From: Methylonatrum sp040877625
Lineage (GTDB): Bacteria; Pseudomonadota; Gammaproteobacteria; Nitrococcales; Aquisalimonadaceae
DNA: 64,000 nucleotides
Assembly: GCA_040877625.1 (NCBI GenBank)
Contig: JBBDNK010000041.1
Location: 310,001 to 374,000 of the forward strand
Direction: 5' to 3'
In this document: positions 8,915-17,976 of the stretch, in pieces
Layout of the letters: every line of letters begins with the position of its first letter
Position numbering within the stretch: position 1 is the stretch's first letter
Notes under the pieces: generated by a model
What the model was told of the DNA's origin: nothing
What the model saw: only the letters and a program-made list of their open reading frames with translations
The model's database searches: none
Translations under genes and position numbers: made by a program

Positions 8915-9943
8915 ATGCGCATCAGGAAGCTGCTGTGGTTTGTTGCCGGATTGCTCCTCGTCGCGATACCTCTCGCGGCCACCAGCGATGCGCTCCGTGA
9001 CGACCACCCGGAACGCTATACCGTGGCGCGGGGCGATACCCTGTGGGACATCTCGGAACGCTTCCTGACGGCCCCCTGGCTGTGGCCGGAAATCTGGCAC
9101 GTCAATCCCGAGATCGAGAACCCGCACCTTATCTATCCCGGTGACGAGATTCGCCTTGTCTATGTGGAAGGCGAGCCGCGACTGACCGTGGAACGCGGCA
9201 GGCGCGAAGTTCGCCTCTCGCCGCGGATCCGTGAAGAGCAGCTGGATCAGGCCATCAGCGCCATTCCGCTAAGCGCGCTACGCCCTTTCCTCAACCGCAG
9301 CCTGGTGGTGGACGACGCCTTCTTTGACGAAGCACCTTATATTGTTGCCGGTGAAGACGAACGTGTCATGGCGGCCCGCAATGATCATGTCTACGTCCGG
9401 CGTCTACCTGAAGCAGAAGCGCTCGGGGGCTACTCGGTGGTTCGCCGCGGCAACGCCTATACAGACCCTGCAACCGGGGAGGTCCTCGGCCTGGAGGCAA
9501 CTTACGTGGGCGACGCCTCCGTCGTCCGCGAGGGCGACCCGGGCACCGCCCGGCTCAGCGCCAGCAATCGCGAGATCCTGCCCGGTGACCGCCTGCTGCG
9601 CGCTCCCCGCCGTGAAGCAAGTCTGCAGGTCTTCCCCCGGGCACCTGATGCGCAGGTGGACGGACACATTATCGACGTGCTGGACGGCGTGAGCCAGATC
9701 GGTCAGTTCGACGTCGTGGTCGTCAACCTGGGCACGGAACATGGCATGGAAGAAGGGCACGTCATGGCCGTGTTCAAGGCCGGCCGGGTGGTACGTGACC
9801 AGGTAACGCGCGAGCAGGTAACGCTGCCCGAGGAACGCGCCGGCGAGATCATTCTGTTCCGCACCTTTGAAAAGCTCAGTTTCGGCCTGGTCATGCGGGC
9901 CAGCAGGTCCATGAACGTGATGGACCTGGTTCAGAACCCCTGA
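8915..9943 (+). CDS. LysM domain-containing exported protein
   Basis: 342 residues. An N-terminal signal-like segment (LLWFVAGLLLVAIPLAATS) is followed by a LysM domain at about 32-85 (YTVARGDTLWDISERF, then PHLIYPGDEIRLV), which binds peptidoglycan. The remaining 250 residues are a conserved region with no enzyme motif. This protein is regularly encoded divergently from def and upstream of dprA in gammaproteobacteria. GGAAA lies just before the ATG. A role at the cell wall is inferred from LysM only. Confidence 0.9.
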   Translation: MRIRKLLWFVAGLLLVAIPLAATSDALRDDHPERYTVARGDTLWDISERFLTAPWLWPEIWHVNPEIENPHLIYPGDEIRLVYVEGEPRLTVERGRREVRLSPRIREEQLDQAISAIPLSALRPFLNRSLVVDDAFFDEAPYIVAGEDERVMAARNDHVYVRRLPEAEALGGYSVVRRGNAYTDPATGEVLGLEATYVGDASVVREGDPGTARLSASNREILPGDRLLRAPRREASLQVFPRAPDAQVDGHIIDVLDGVSQIGQFDVVVVNLGTEHGMEEGHVMAVFKAGRVVRDQVTREQVTLPEERAGEIILFRTFEKLSFGLVMRASRSMNVMDLVQNP

Positions 9944-9959
9944 ACCGGTGGTAAATGCC

Positions 9960-11084
9960 ATGCGCGCCGTCACGGACGACCTGCGCGAGCAGCTCGCGCT
10001 ACACAGGGTTCCAGGAATTGGGCCACATTTTTTCCAGACGCTTCTATCGCGGTTCGGCAGCGCGGATGAGGCGCTGCGGGCGTCCTCGTCCGCGCTGAAG
10101 GCGCTGGGCATTCCCGAGGCCGTGATCACTGCCATGGCACAACCCGACTGGAACGGGGTGGATGCCGATCAGGCCTGGGCCGAGCAACCAGACCACCATG
10201 TGCTCACCCTGTCCAGCCCGGACTACCCGGAGATGCTCCGCGCCATCCCCGCCGCACCGCCACTGCTGTTTGTTACCGGCCATCCGGACGTGCTCTCCAC
10301 GCCGCAGCTAGCCATTATCGGCAGCCGCAATCCGACCAGCGGCGGCCGACAGAACGCCCACGATTTCGCGCGCCACCTTGCGGCATCGGGGCTGACCATA
10401 ACCAGCGGGCTGGCGACAGGCGTGGATACCGCCGCCCACGAAGGGGCACTTGCCGCCGACGGCCTGACCATCGCGGCAACCGCCACCGGCCCGGATCGCG
10501 TCTATCCGGCGGCAAATCGCCGGCTCGCCCGGAGCATCGCGGAGCGCGGTGCCATGGTAACGGAGTTTCCCGTCGGCGTTGCCGCCCGGGCGGAACATTT
10601 TCCCCGCCGCAACCGGATCATCAGCGGTTTATCCGCCGGCGTGCTGGTCGTGGAGGCAGGGGTGCGCAGCGGCTCGCTGATCACGGCGCGCTACGCCCTG
10701 GACCAGGACCGGGAAGTGTTCGCCATTCCGGGCTCCATCCATAACCCGATGGCCCGAGGCTGCCATGCGCTGATCCGCGCCGGTGCGGCCAAACTCGTGG
10801 AAAAAGCAGCCGACATCATGGAAGAACTGCCCTCGCTGCTTGCGGTGAACCTGTCCTCGCCGCAAAGGTCCGAGCAGTTATCGGTGGAAGATGCGGCAAT
10901 GGATGAGGACCACCAGCGTGTCATGGAAGCCCTGGGGCATGATCCGACCACGCTGGAGTCGGTGCTGCAACGCACCGGATTGACGCCCGAAGCGGTTTCA
11001 TCCATCCTGCTGATACTTGAGTTGCAAGGCCATGTCACGGCCATGCCAGGCGGCAGATACGCGCTGACTGGCACGAGGACCTGA
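9960..11084 (+). CDS. dprA: DNA-processing protein DprA/Smf
   Basis: 374 residues. A helix-hairpin-helix/SAM-like N-terminus precedes a Rossmann DNA-binding core with GSRNPTSGGRQNA and SGLATGVDTAAHEGAL, then a C-terminal winged-helix domain (about 310-370). DprA loads RecA on incoming single-stranded DNA during natural transformation. I preferred ATG 9960 over GTG 9948 because a GGTGG stretch lies at a suitable distance upstream. It starts 16 bp after the LysM gene and is followed one base later by smg. Confidence 0.94.
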   Translation: MRAVTDDLREQLALHRVPGIGPHFFQTLLSRFGSADEALRASSSALKALGIPEAVITAMAQPDWNGVDADQAWAEQPDHHVLTLSSPDYPEMLRAIPAAPPLLFVTGHPDVLSTPQLAIIGSRNPTSGGRQNAHDFARHLAASGLTITSGLATGVDTAAHEGALAADGLTIAATATGPDRVYPAANRRLARSIAERGAMVTEFPVGVAARAEHFPRRNRIISGLSAGVLVVEAGVRSGSLITARYALDQDREVFAIPGSIHNPMARGCHALIRAGAAKLVEKAADIMEELPSLLAVNLSSPQRSEQLSVEDAAMDEDHQRVMEALGHDPTTLESVLQRTGLTPEAVSSILLILELQGHVTAMPGGRYALTGTRT

Positions 11085-11085
11085 A

Positions 11086-11559
11086 ATGAAAGAAAACGTG
11101 TTCGACGTCCTGATGTACCTGTTTGAAAACTATCTTTATGACGACGAACCTCAACCGGACCGTGAATCACTGGAATCGGAGTTATTTGACGCCGGCTTTC
11201 ATCAGGTGGAGATCCGTAAAGCCTTTGACTGGCTGGACGACCTGGCCAACAGCCACAATCTGCCCAGCGGTCCAATGGAAGGAGCGCGTTCCATACGGAT
11301 GTATACGGATGAAGAGATGACCCGGCTGGATGCCGAAAGCCGTGGTTTTCTGCTTTTTCTGGAACAGATCGGCGTACTGACGCCCATCAGCCGCGAGGTG
11401 ATCATTGATCGACTCATGGCGCTGGACGATGACGAGTCGGATATCGATCTCGTCAAATGGGTAACGCTGATGGTCCTCTACAACCAGCCTGGGCAGGAGG
11501 AAGCCTTTGCCTGGATGGAGAACCTCCTGTTCGAACATCCGGTGCATTTGGTGCACTGA
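11086..11559 (+). CDS. smg: Smg family protein (DUF494)
   Basis: 157 acidic, mostly helical residues beginning MKENVFDVLMYLFENYLYDD, typical of Smg. The function is not established. The dprA-smg-topA order is standard in gammaproteobacteria. Its ATG lies one base after the dprA stop, so translation is probably coupled. Confidence 0.95.
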   Translation: MKENVFDVLMYLFENYLYDDEPQPDRESLESELFDAGFHQVEIRKAFDWLDDLANSHNLPSGPMEGARSIRMYTDEEMTRLDAESRGFLLFLEQIGVLTPISREVIIDRLMALDDDESDIDLVKWVTLMVLYNQPGQEEAFAWMENLLFEHPVHLVH

Positions 11560-11640
11560 CGCCCCACCTGATCTGCCGGCAGTACAATTCGCGAAATCAA
11601 CAGGATGGAATCGCCCTCCGCTGGGTGGGTCTGTGTACTT

Positions 11641-14001
11641 ATGAGCAAATATCTGGTCATTGTCGAATCGCCCGCCAAGGCGAAAACCATCAACAAGTAC
11701 CTGGGTAAGGATTTCCAGGTATTGGCTTCCTATGGTCACGTGCGAGACCTGGTCCCCAAGGAGGGGGCTGTGGATACCGACCACGACTTTGCCATGAAGT
11801 ACACGGTGATCGACCGCAACAAGAAGCACGTGGACATGATTGCCAAGGTGCTCAAGGACGTCGACACCCTGTACCTGGCCACTGACCCGGATCGCGAAGG
11901 CGAAGCCATTTCCTGGCACCTTTACGAACTGCTTGCGGAAAAGGGGCTTTTAAAGAACAAGACGGTCAAGCGCGTGGTTTTCCATGAGATCACCAAGCGC
12001 GCCATCAGCGACGCGGTAACCAACGCTCGCGACCTGTCCATGGATCTGGTCAACGCGCAGCAGGCCCGGCGCGCGCTGGACTACCTCGTAGGTTTCAACC
12101 TCTCGCCCCTGTTATGGCGCAAGATCCATAGCGGGTTGTCAGCCGGGCGGGTTCAGTCGCCGGCGCTGCGCATGATCTGCGAGCGCGAGGAGGAGATCGA
12201 GGCCTTCGTGCCCCGGGAATACTGGACCATCGAATCGGACCTCAAGAAGGAAGACCAGGATTTTCAGGCCAAACTGACCCGGTTTGCCGATGAGAAGATC
12301 GAGCAGTTCACCATCGACAACGAGGCCCGCGCCACCGAGGTGGAGAAGGCGCTGAACGCGGCTGGCGGCGACGGCCTGACCGTGGTGCAGGTGGAACGCA
12401 AGCAACGCCGCCGGAACCCGGCAGCGCCGTTCACGACATCCACCCTGCAGCAGGAAGCCTCCCGCAAGCTCGGCTTCGGCGCCCAGCGCACAATGCGCAT
12501 CGCCCAACAGCTGTATGAGGGCATCGACGTCGGCAATGGTACCGTCGGTCTGATCAGTTACATGCGTACGGACTCCGTGAACCTGGCCAACGAGGCCGTA
12601 CAGGAGATTCGCGGCGTTATCGCCGAGCGCTTCGGCAAGGACAAGGTGCCGGAAACGCCGCAGACGTACCGCACCAAGGCCAAGAACGCCCAGGAGGCGC
12701 ACGAGGCCATCCGCCCCACCGAGGCCGCGCGCCATCCGGACGACGTTCGCCGCCATCTCAGCGACGACCAGCGCCGACTCTATGAACTGATCTGGAAGCG
12801 CGCCGTGGCCAGCCAGATGATCCACGCCACCATCAATACCGTGGGCGTGGATCTGCAGTGCGGTCAGGGCAACATCTTCCGCGCCACCGGCTCCACTATC
12901 GCCGATCCGGGCTTCATGGCGGTCTATCAGGAGGGCGTTGACGATGCCAAGGCGGATAATGGCGACCGCATCCTGCCGCCCATGGAAGAGGGCGATGTGA
13001 TCACTCTGGTCAAGATCCGGCCCGAGCAGCATTTTACCGAGCCACCGCCACGCTACAGCGAAGCGAGCCTGGTGCGGACACTCGAGGAGTACGGCATCGG
13101 CCGCCCGTCGACCTACGCGGCCATCATTTCCACTCTGCTCAACCGGGAGTACGTGGAACTGGATGCCCGACGCTTCATCCCCACCCCGATCGGCCGGGTT
13201 GTCAACAAGTTCCTGACCGATCACTTCACCAAGTACGTGGACTACGACTTCACCGCCCGACTTGAGGATGAGCTCGATCAGGTGTCCCTCGGCAACAAGG
13301 ACTGGATACCCCTGCTCCGTGAATTCTGGGACCCCTTCAAGGCCCAGGTGGAGGAGAAAAAGGACATCTCCCGCGAGGAGGTGGTGCAGGCCCGGGAACT
13401 GGGGACCGACCCCAAGAGCGGTAAACCTGTCCAGGTCAGGGTTGGCCGTTATGGTCCGTTCGTGCAAATCGGCACCAAGGACGACGAGGACAAGCCCCGC
13501 TTCGCCGGCCTGCGTCCCGGCCAGGCGATGAACCAGATCACCCTGACCGAGGCTCTGGCACTGTTTGATCTGCCGCGCGAACTCGGGCAGACCGACGATG
13601 GCGAGACGATTCTGGCCAACATCGGTCGCTTCGGGCCCTACATTCGCTATGGCAAAAAGTTCGTCTCCATCAAGGAAGACGATCCATACACGATTACGCT
13701 TGAAAGGGCCCGGGAGCTGATCGCCGAGAAGATCAAGGCGGACGCCGAGCGCATCATTACCACATTCAAGGGTTCGGATATCCAGGTGCTGAAGGGCCGC
13801 TACGGACCTTACATTACCGACGGCAAGAAGAACGCCAAGATCCCCAAGGATGTTGAGCCGGAAAGCCTGGACCTCGCAACCTGCGAAGACCTGATCGCCA
13901 AGGCGCCGGAGCGCAAGCCCCGTGGCGGCAAGAAAGCGACGACGGCAAAGAACGCGGCGGCCAAAAAACCGGCGGCAAAGAAAAGCGCGGCAAAGACCTA
14001 G
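11641..14001 (+). CDS. topA: DNA topoisomerase I
   Basis: 786 residues. The TOPRIM domain is at the N-terminus (VIVESPAKAKTI; acidic triad in ATDPDREGEAI). The type IA core carries the catalytic tyrosine in ISYMRTDSVNLA, near residue 315. The C-terminal third has repeated topoisomerase C-terminal motifs (GRYGPFVQIG, GRFGPYIRYG, GRYGPYITDG) and a Lys/Ala tail, instead of the zinc ribbons of the 865-residue E. coli enzyme. It relaxes negative supercoils. The start was placed at MSKYLVIVESPAKA; the 12 upstream codons lack conservation. Confidence 0.97.
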   Translation: MSKYLVIVESPAKAKTINKYLGKDFQVLASYGHVRDLVPKEGAVDTDHDFAMKYTVIDRNKKHVDMIAKVLKDVDTLYLATDPDREGEAISWHLYELLAEKGLLKNKTVKRVVFHEITKRAISDAVTNARDLSMDLVNAQQARRALDYLVGFNLSPLLWRKIHSGLSAGRVQSPALRMICEREEEIEAFVPREYWTIESDLKKEDQDFQAKLTRFADEKIEQFTIDNEARATEVEKALNAAGGDGLTVVQVERKQRRRNPAAPFTTSTLQQEASRKLGFGAQRTMRIAQQLYEGIDVGNGTVGLISYMRTDSVNLANEAVQEIRGVIAERFGKDKVPETPQTYRTKAKNAQEAHEAIRPTEAARHPDDVRRHLSDDQRRLYELIWKRAVASQMIHATINTVGVDLQCGQGNIFRATGSTIADPGFMAVYQEGVDDAKADNGDRILPPMEEGDVITLVKIRPEQHFTEPPPRYSEASLVRTLEEYGIGRPSTYAAIISTLLNREYVELDARRFIPTPIGRVVNKFLTDHFTKYVDYDFTARLEDELDQVSLGNKDWIPLLREFWDPFKAQVEEKKDISREEVVQARELGTDPKSGKPVQVRVGRYGPFVQIGTKDDEDKPRFAGLRPGQAMNQITLTEALALFDLPRELGQTDDGETILANIGRFGPYIRYGKKFVSIKEDDPYTITLERARELIAEKIKADAERIITTFKGSDIQVLKGRYGPYITDGKKNAKIPKDVEPESLDLATCEDLIAKAPERKPRGGKKATTAKNAAAKKPAAKKSAAKT

Positions 14002-14015
14002 GGAGACGCTGATGT

Positions 14016-14573
14016 ATGAGCGCCCGTTTCCGGCTTGAACGCGCCCGTCGCGCGGTAACAAACGGAGGACTGATCGCCTATCCCACCGAGGCCGTATACG
14101 GCCTCGGCTGCGATCCGCTGAATCGGGACGCCGTCGCACGCCTACTCGCCGTCAAGCGGCGGCCGCTGCGCAAGGGGCTGATTGTCCTGGCGGCTGATCT
14201 CGACCAGCTGCTGCCGCTGCTCGCGCCGCTGGACCCACAGCAGATTGAAAAACTCGAAGAAACCTGGCCCGGCCCGGTGACCTGGGTGCTACCCGCCAAC
14301 CCGGCCACCCCGTTCTGGCTGACCGGCAACCGGCCCGATCTCGCCGTACGCGTCACGGACCACCCACTTGCCTGCGAACTCTGCGCCGTCTGCGGACCAC
14401 TGGTCTCGACCAGCGCCAATTTCAGCGGCCATGCCCCCGCGCGAACCGCCCTGCAGGCCAGGCTTCGGCTTGGAACGGCCGTCGATGTCGTGGTGCCCGG
14501 TACGGTGGGAGGCCTGGCCCGGCCAACGGAGATACGTGACGGCCGCAGCGGTCGCGTGCTAAGAAACTCCTGA
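14016..14573 (+). CDS. tsaC: L-threonylcarbamoyladenylate synthase TsaC
   Basis: 185 residues of the YrdC/Sua5 fold: N-terminal IAYPTEAVYGLGCDP, then KRRPLRKGLIVLA, and LVSTSANFSG near the C-terminus. It makes threonylcarbamoyl-AMP from threonine, bicarbonate and ATP for the t6A modification of ANN-decoding tRNAs. It begins 15 bp after topA and is followed by hemF after 14 bp. Confidence 0.94.
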   Translation: MSARFRLERARRAVTNGGLIAYPTEAVYGLGCDPLNRDAVARLLAVKRRPLRKGLIVLAADLDQLLPLLAPLDPQQIEKLEETWPGPVTWVLPANPATPFWLTGNRPDLAVRVTDHPLACELCAVCGPLVSTSANFSGHAPARTALQARLRLGTAVDVVVPGTVGGLARPTEIRDGRSGRVLRNS

Positions 14574-14586
14574 TACTGGAGCAGCC

Positions 14587-15504
14587 ATGACAACCCCGGA
14601 CACCCGTGCCGTACGAAACTATCTGCTCAACCTGCAGGACGGTATCTGCCGGTCTCTGGAGGTTGAGGACGGTGGCGCCCGATTCCACGAAGACCTCTGG
14701 GAACGCGAGGACGGCGGCGGCGGGCGCTCCCGGGTACTGCGTGAAGGGCCGGCGCTGGAACAGGCCGGCGTCGGCTTTTCCCATGTTCATGGCGTCACCC
14801 TGCCCCCCGCGGCAACGGAGCAGCGCCCCGATCTCAGCGGCCGCTCATGGCAGGCCATGGGTGTCTCTCTGGTCATCCATCCACGCAACCCGCACGTACC
14901 CACCGCCCATGCCAATGTCCGGTTTTTCATTGCCGAGAAACCGGGCGCCGAACCCGTGTGGTGGTTCGGCGGCGGTTTCGATCTGACCCCGTACTACGGC
15001 TATGACGAAGATGCCGTGCATTGGCACCGTACAGCCGCCAAGGCCTGCCAACCGTTCGGCGACAGCGTTCATGCCCACTACAAGGCCTGGTGCGATCGCT
15101 ACTTCCACTTGCCGCACCGCAAGGAGCAGCGAGGCATCGGCGGCCTGTTCTTCGACGATCTCAACGAATGGGGTTTCGAACCCTGTTTCGCGTTCATGCA
15201 ATCGGTGGGCGATCATTTTTCGGCCGCCTACCTGCCCATCGTTCAGCGCCGCAAGGACACAGCCTACGGAGCGAGGGAGCGCGACTTCCAGCTCTACCGG
15301 CGGGGCCGGTACGTGGAGTTCAACCTGCTATTCGATCGCGGGACTAAATTCGGCATTCAGTCCGGCGGACGCACGGAGTCCATCCTCATGTCTCTGCCGC
15401 CACTGGCACGCTGGGAGTACGGCTGGGAACCTGAGCCCGGAAGCCGCGAGGCGGAACTCTACAGCCGTTATCTGATACCGAGGGACTGGCTGGTCGATAA
15501 CTGA
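14587..15504 (+). CDS. hemF: Oxygen-dependent coproporphyrinogen III oxidase
   Basis: 305 residues with the family signatures HPRNPHVPTAHANVRFF and WWFGGGFDLTPYYG, and the C-terminal GGRTESILMSLPP. It decarboxylates coproporphyrinogen III to protoporphyrinogen IX using oxygen, pointing to an organism that makes heme aerobically. Last gene of the topA-tsaC-hemF run. Confidence 0.97.
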   Translation: MTTPDTRAVRNYLLNLQDGICRSLEVEDGGARFHEDLWEREDGGGGRSRVLREGPALEQAGVGFSHVHGVTLPPAATEQRPDLSGRSWQAMGVSLVIHPRNPHVPTAHANVRFFIAEKPGAEPVWWFGGGFDLTPYYGYDEDAVHWHRTAAKACQPFGDSVHAHYKAWCDRYFHLPHRKEQRGIGGLFFDDLNEWGFEPCFAFMQSVGDHFSAAYLPIVQRRKDTAYGARERDFQLYRRGRYVEFNLLFDRGTKFGIQSGGRTESILMSLPPLARWEYGWEPEPGSREAELYSRYLIPRDWLVDN

Positions 15505-15508
15505 CAAC

Positions 15509-15527
15509 ATGTGTTGAACACGTTTTT
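15509..15527 (+). terminator. Weak terminator-like hairpin after hemF
   Basis: A 5-bp stem with one wobble pair (ATGTG/CACGT, 5-nt loop) is followed directly by TTTTT, five bases after the hemF stop. The stem is short, so termination would be partial. Confidence 0.35.
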
Positions 15528-15577
15528 CGCGGCCAACGGAATGCGCCACTCATCCCGATGCACTCCGGACGGTAACG

Positions 15578-16063
15578 ATGAAAAAGACTCTAATCCGACT
15601 CTTTCCCGAATTTCTCGGCGAATGGTCCCGATTGACCGGTTATCAGCGCTTTGAGCGCGTAATTTCCCTGATTCTTACCGCCTGCATAGCCGGTGTCGTG
15701 ATCGTCGCAATCTATTATCTGGCTTTCAGCGTCTTTACCCTGCTTTTCATACAGACCCGCGACCCGTTCGATTATCGGGTGTTCCAGGCCGTGTTCGACA
15801 TGATCCTCACCGTGCTTATCGCAATGGAGTTCAACAACTCCATTGTGCGCACCATGGAACGCAGGGGCGGCTTCATTCAGGTGGAGATCGTGGTGCTGAT
15901 TGCAATCATGGCACTGGTGCGAAAGTTCATGCTGATGGAAACTGATGCACTGGACCCGATGAAGATCCTGGCGCTGGCTGCCGCGGTACTGGCCCTGGGG
16001 GTAACCTACTGGCTGGTGAGACACGGAAACCGCGAGATCAATAACCGCTCCAAGGACACCTAG
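15578..16063 (+). CDS. PsiE-like membrane protein
   Basis: 161 residues with four predicted membrane segments (about 28-55, 65-83, 100-117, 125-148) and the conserved stretch LIAMEFNNSIV typical of the phosphate-starvation-inducible PsiE family. The function of PsiE is unknown. It is separated from hemF by 73 bp and the next gene follows within 30 bp. Confidence 0.75.
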   Translation: MKKTLIRLFPEFLGEWSRLTGYQRFERVISLILTACIAGVVIVAIYYLAFSVFTLLFIQTRDPFDYRVFQAVFDMILTVLIAMEFNNSIVRTMERRGGFIQVEIVVLIAIMALVRKFMLMETDALDPMKILALAAAVLALGVTYWLVRHGNREINNRSKDT

Positions 16064-16093
16064 GTGTGGAGCCTCACTCTCTGGAGACCAGGC

Positions 16094-16804
16094 ATGCCGG
16101 CAACCCTTTTACGCCCGTTGATCGTGAGCCTGGCGATCCTGCTACCCGCCGGCTGTGTCACATTGCCGACGGACAGGGGCACCGCTCAGCCCGTTGGCAA
16201 CAATGAACACACCGTTGCCAACGGGCTGCGGGAAGCACTGATCGTGGGAACCCGGCGCACCATCGAGCGCACCAACCGCAATGACGGCTATCTGGCCGAT
16301 GCGCTTATCCGCATTGCCCTGCCGGAAGAGTTGCGTTCCGTCTCCACGCGACTGCGCCAGGTAGGCCTGGGCAGCCAGGTCAACGAACTGGAAGTAGCCA
16401 TGAATCGTGCCGCCGAGCAGGCGGCAGGCGAGGCGGCGTCCATTTTTGTGGACGCCATTCGCAGCATGCGACCGGCGGATGCCTACGCCCTACTCAACGG
16501 TGAATCCGATGCGGCAACGCGTTACTTGCGAGAACGGTCGGAACCGGCGCTTCGCGCCAGCTACCGGCCCATCGTGCGCAGCCGAATGACCAACGTGGAT
16601 GCCTACGGGTACTATCAGACCATAGCGGATAGCTGGAACAGGCTACCGCTGGTTCAGCCCTTGTCGCTGAACCTGGAAGACTATGTAACCGAACAGGCGC
16701 TGGATGGCCTGTTTGTCATTCTCGCCCAGGAGGAAGCGCGCATACGCAAAGACCCCGTGGCGCGTACCACCGACCTGCTGCGCCATGTGTTCGGCAACAA
16801 TTGA
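16094..16804 (+). CDS. DUF4197 family lipoprotein
   Basis: 236 residues. The N-terminal signal ends in a lipobox-like LLPAGC, so the mature protein is probably a lipoprotein. The remainder is helical and includes the DUF4197 features VANGLREALIVGT near the N-terminus and a C-terminal EARIRKDPVARTTDLLRHVF. ATG 16094 was chosen over GTG 16064 because it starts directly before the signal sequence. Function unknown. Confidence 0.8.
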   Translation: MPATLLRPLIVSLAILLPAGCVTLPTDRGTAQPVGNNEHTVANGLREALIVGTRRTIERTNRNDGYLADALIRIALPEELRSVSTRLRQVGLGSQVNELEVAMNRAAEQAAGEAASIFVDAIRSMRPADAYALLNGESDAATRYLRERSEPALRASYRPIVRSRMTNVDAYGYYQTIADSWNRLPLVQPLSLNLEDYVTEQALDGLFVILAQEEARIRKDPVARTTDLLRHVFGNN

Positions 16805-16820
16805 GGCCGTTAATGCGCAA

Positions 16821-17086
16821 GGGATACACTGATCTATTCCCATGGAGCTCTGGCTTTGCAGCATGCCCGCGGGCAAGGCGCGGCTCGCCGGCAATGGCCG
16901 AGTCCTTGCCAAGAGGCGCAACGCCGACCGCGGGCATGCTGCAAAGCCCCGCAGGGCGGGCCATCCGAGCGCGCTGGACTGCGTTGGCGTTCTTGCCAAG
17001 GGCGACGGCCATTGCCTGCGAACGCCGCCTTGCCAGCGCGCTCGGATGGCTCCGCAGAGCTCCATGGGAATAGATCAGTGTATCCC
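16821..17086. mobile_element. MITE-like element with 32-bp perfect terminal inverted repeats
   Basis: A 266-bp non-coding unit lies between the DUF4197 and DUF502 genes. Its ends, 16821-16852 and 17055-17086, are exact 32-bp inverted repeats beginning GGGATACACTGATCTATTCC. Inside are two further inverted repeats: 19 bp at 16854-16872 with 16930-16948, and 17 bp at about 16960-16976 with 17033-17049, so the transcript would fold into several strong hairpins. No transposase is encoded, and several overlapping frames are open only because the sequence is GC-rich and palindromic. A dinucleotide AA on both sides may be a target duplication, but this is weak. It separates DUF502 from its upstream promoter and may affect its expression. 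Confidence 0.85.
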
Positions 17087-17095
17087 AATACCGTC

Positions 17096-17722
17096 ATGCG
17101 TCATTTGGGCGCCACCTTCCTCAAGGGCCTGGTGGCCATTCTTCCAATCATTGTCACCCTCTATCTGATTTACTGGCTCGCAACCCTGGCCGAGTCAGTG
17201 CTGGGGGGGCTCCTCGATATCATCCTGCCATTCTACTTCCCAGGCCTGGGATTAATCGCCGCGATCGTCGGAATCTTCCTGCTCGGCGTCCTGCTGAACG
17301 CCTGGCTGGTGCGGAAGCTTTTCGTGCTGGGCGATGCGCTCATGCATCGCATTCCGCTGGTCAAGTCCGTCTACGGAGCGGTCGAGGACTTGATGCGGTT
17401 TTTCTCCACATCCAGCGACGAACAGACCAATCAGGTGGTGGCCGTCAAGGTAACGGTCGGCGGCGCCGAGGCGCGCCTGCTGGGCCTGATAACCCGGGAG
17501 GATTTCAAGGAACTGCCTCCGGAACTGGGAGGCCCGGGAGACATCGCCGTCTATCTTCCCATGAGCTATCAGCTCGGCGGATACACGTTGCTGCTGCCAC
17601 GGGATCAGGTAACCCCGGTCAACCTGACCATTGACCAGGCCATGCGCTTCGCCGTGACTGCCGGAATGTCCACTCGCAATAACAATATCAAGGACATTAG
17701 TTCCAATCGGGAACAGACCTAA
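17096..17722 (+). CDS. DUF502 family membrane protein
   Basis: 208 residues. Two N-terminal transmembrane segments (about 8-33 and 46-75) precede a soluble domain containing RIPLVKSVYGAVEDLMRFF, diagnostic of DUF502. Function unknown. The start MRHLGATFLKG lies 10 bp beyond the right end of the MITE-like element; upstream in-frame codons belong to the element and are not conserved protein. Confidence 0.88.
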   Translation: MRHLGATFLKGLVAILPIIVTLYLIYWLATLAESVLGGLLDIILPFYFPGLGLIAAIVGIFLLGVLLNAWLVRKLFVLGDALMHRIPLVKSVYGAVEDLMRFFSTSSDEQTNQVVAVKVTVGGAEARLLGLITREDFKELPPELGGPGDIAVYLPMSYQLGGYTLLLPRDQVTPVNLTIDQAMRFAVTAGMSTRNNNIKDISSNREQT

Positions 17723-17976
17723 TTCCCTTTATCGGGGTCTCAGGTAGTAGAAATACAAGCGCGTCACGCCTAACATGAAAATCGAACGAAACGTTGACCG
17801 GCTTGGCAGCATTGCAATCCCGGATAAGCGTTCACATAAAAACAATGATCGTGAAAAGCCACTGCGGATAATCGGCAGTCCAGACGTTTAGGCCCACCAG
17901 GCCCTGGAAGGTTTGCGCCCAATCTGGCGCAACAACTGGATTCACCGCCGCCGCAGACAACCCAAGAGGTGAATAG

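Noticed and set aside
12139..14139. Long open frame on the minus strand opposite topA (666 codons)
   Set aside because: It is the antisense shadow of topA in a GC-rich genome; it shows no recognisable domain and lacks a ribosome-binding site.
16643..17097. Several overlapping frames across the MITE-like element
   Set aside because: They are open only because the element is palindromic and GC-rich; the translations on both strands mirror each other and match no protein.
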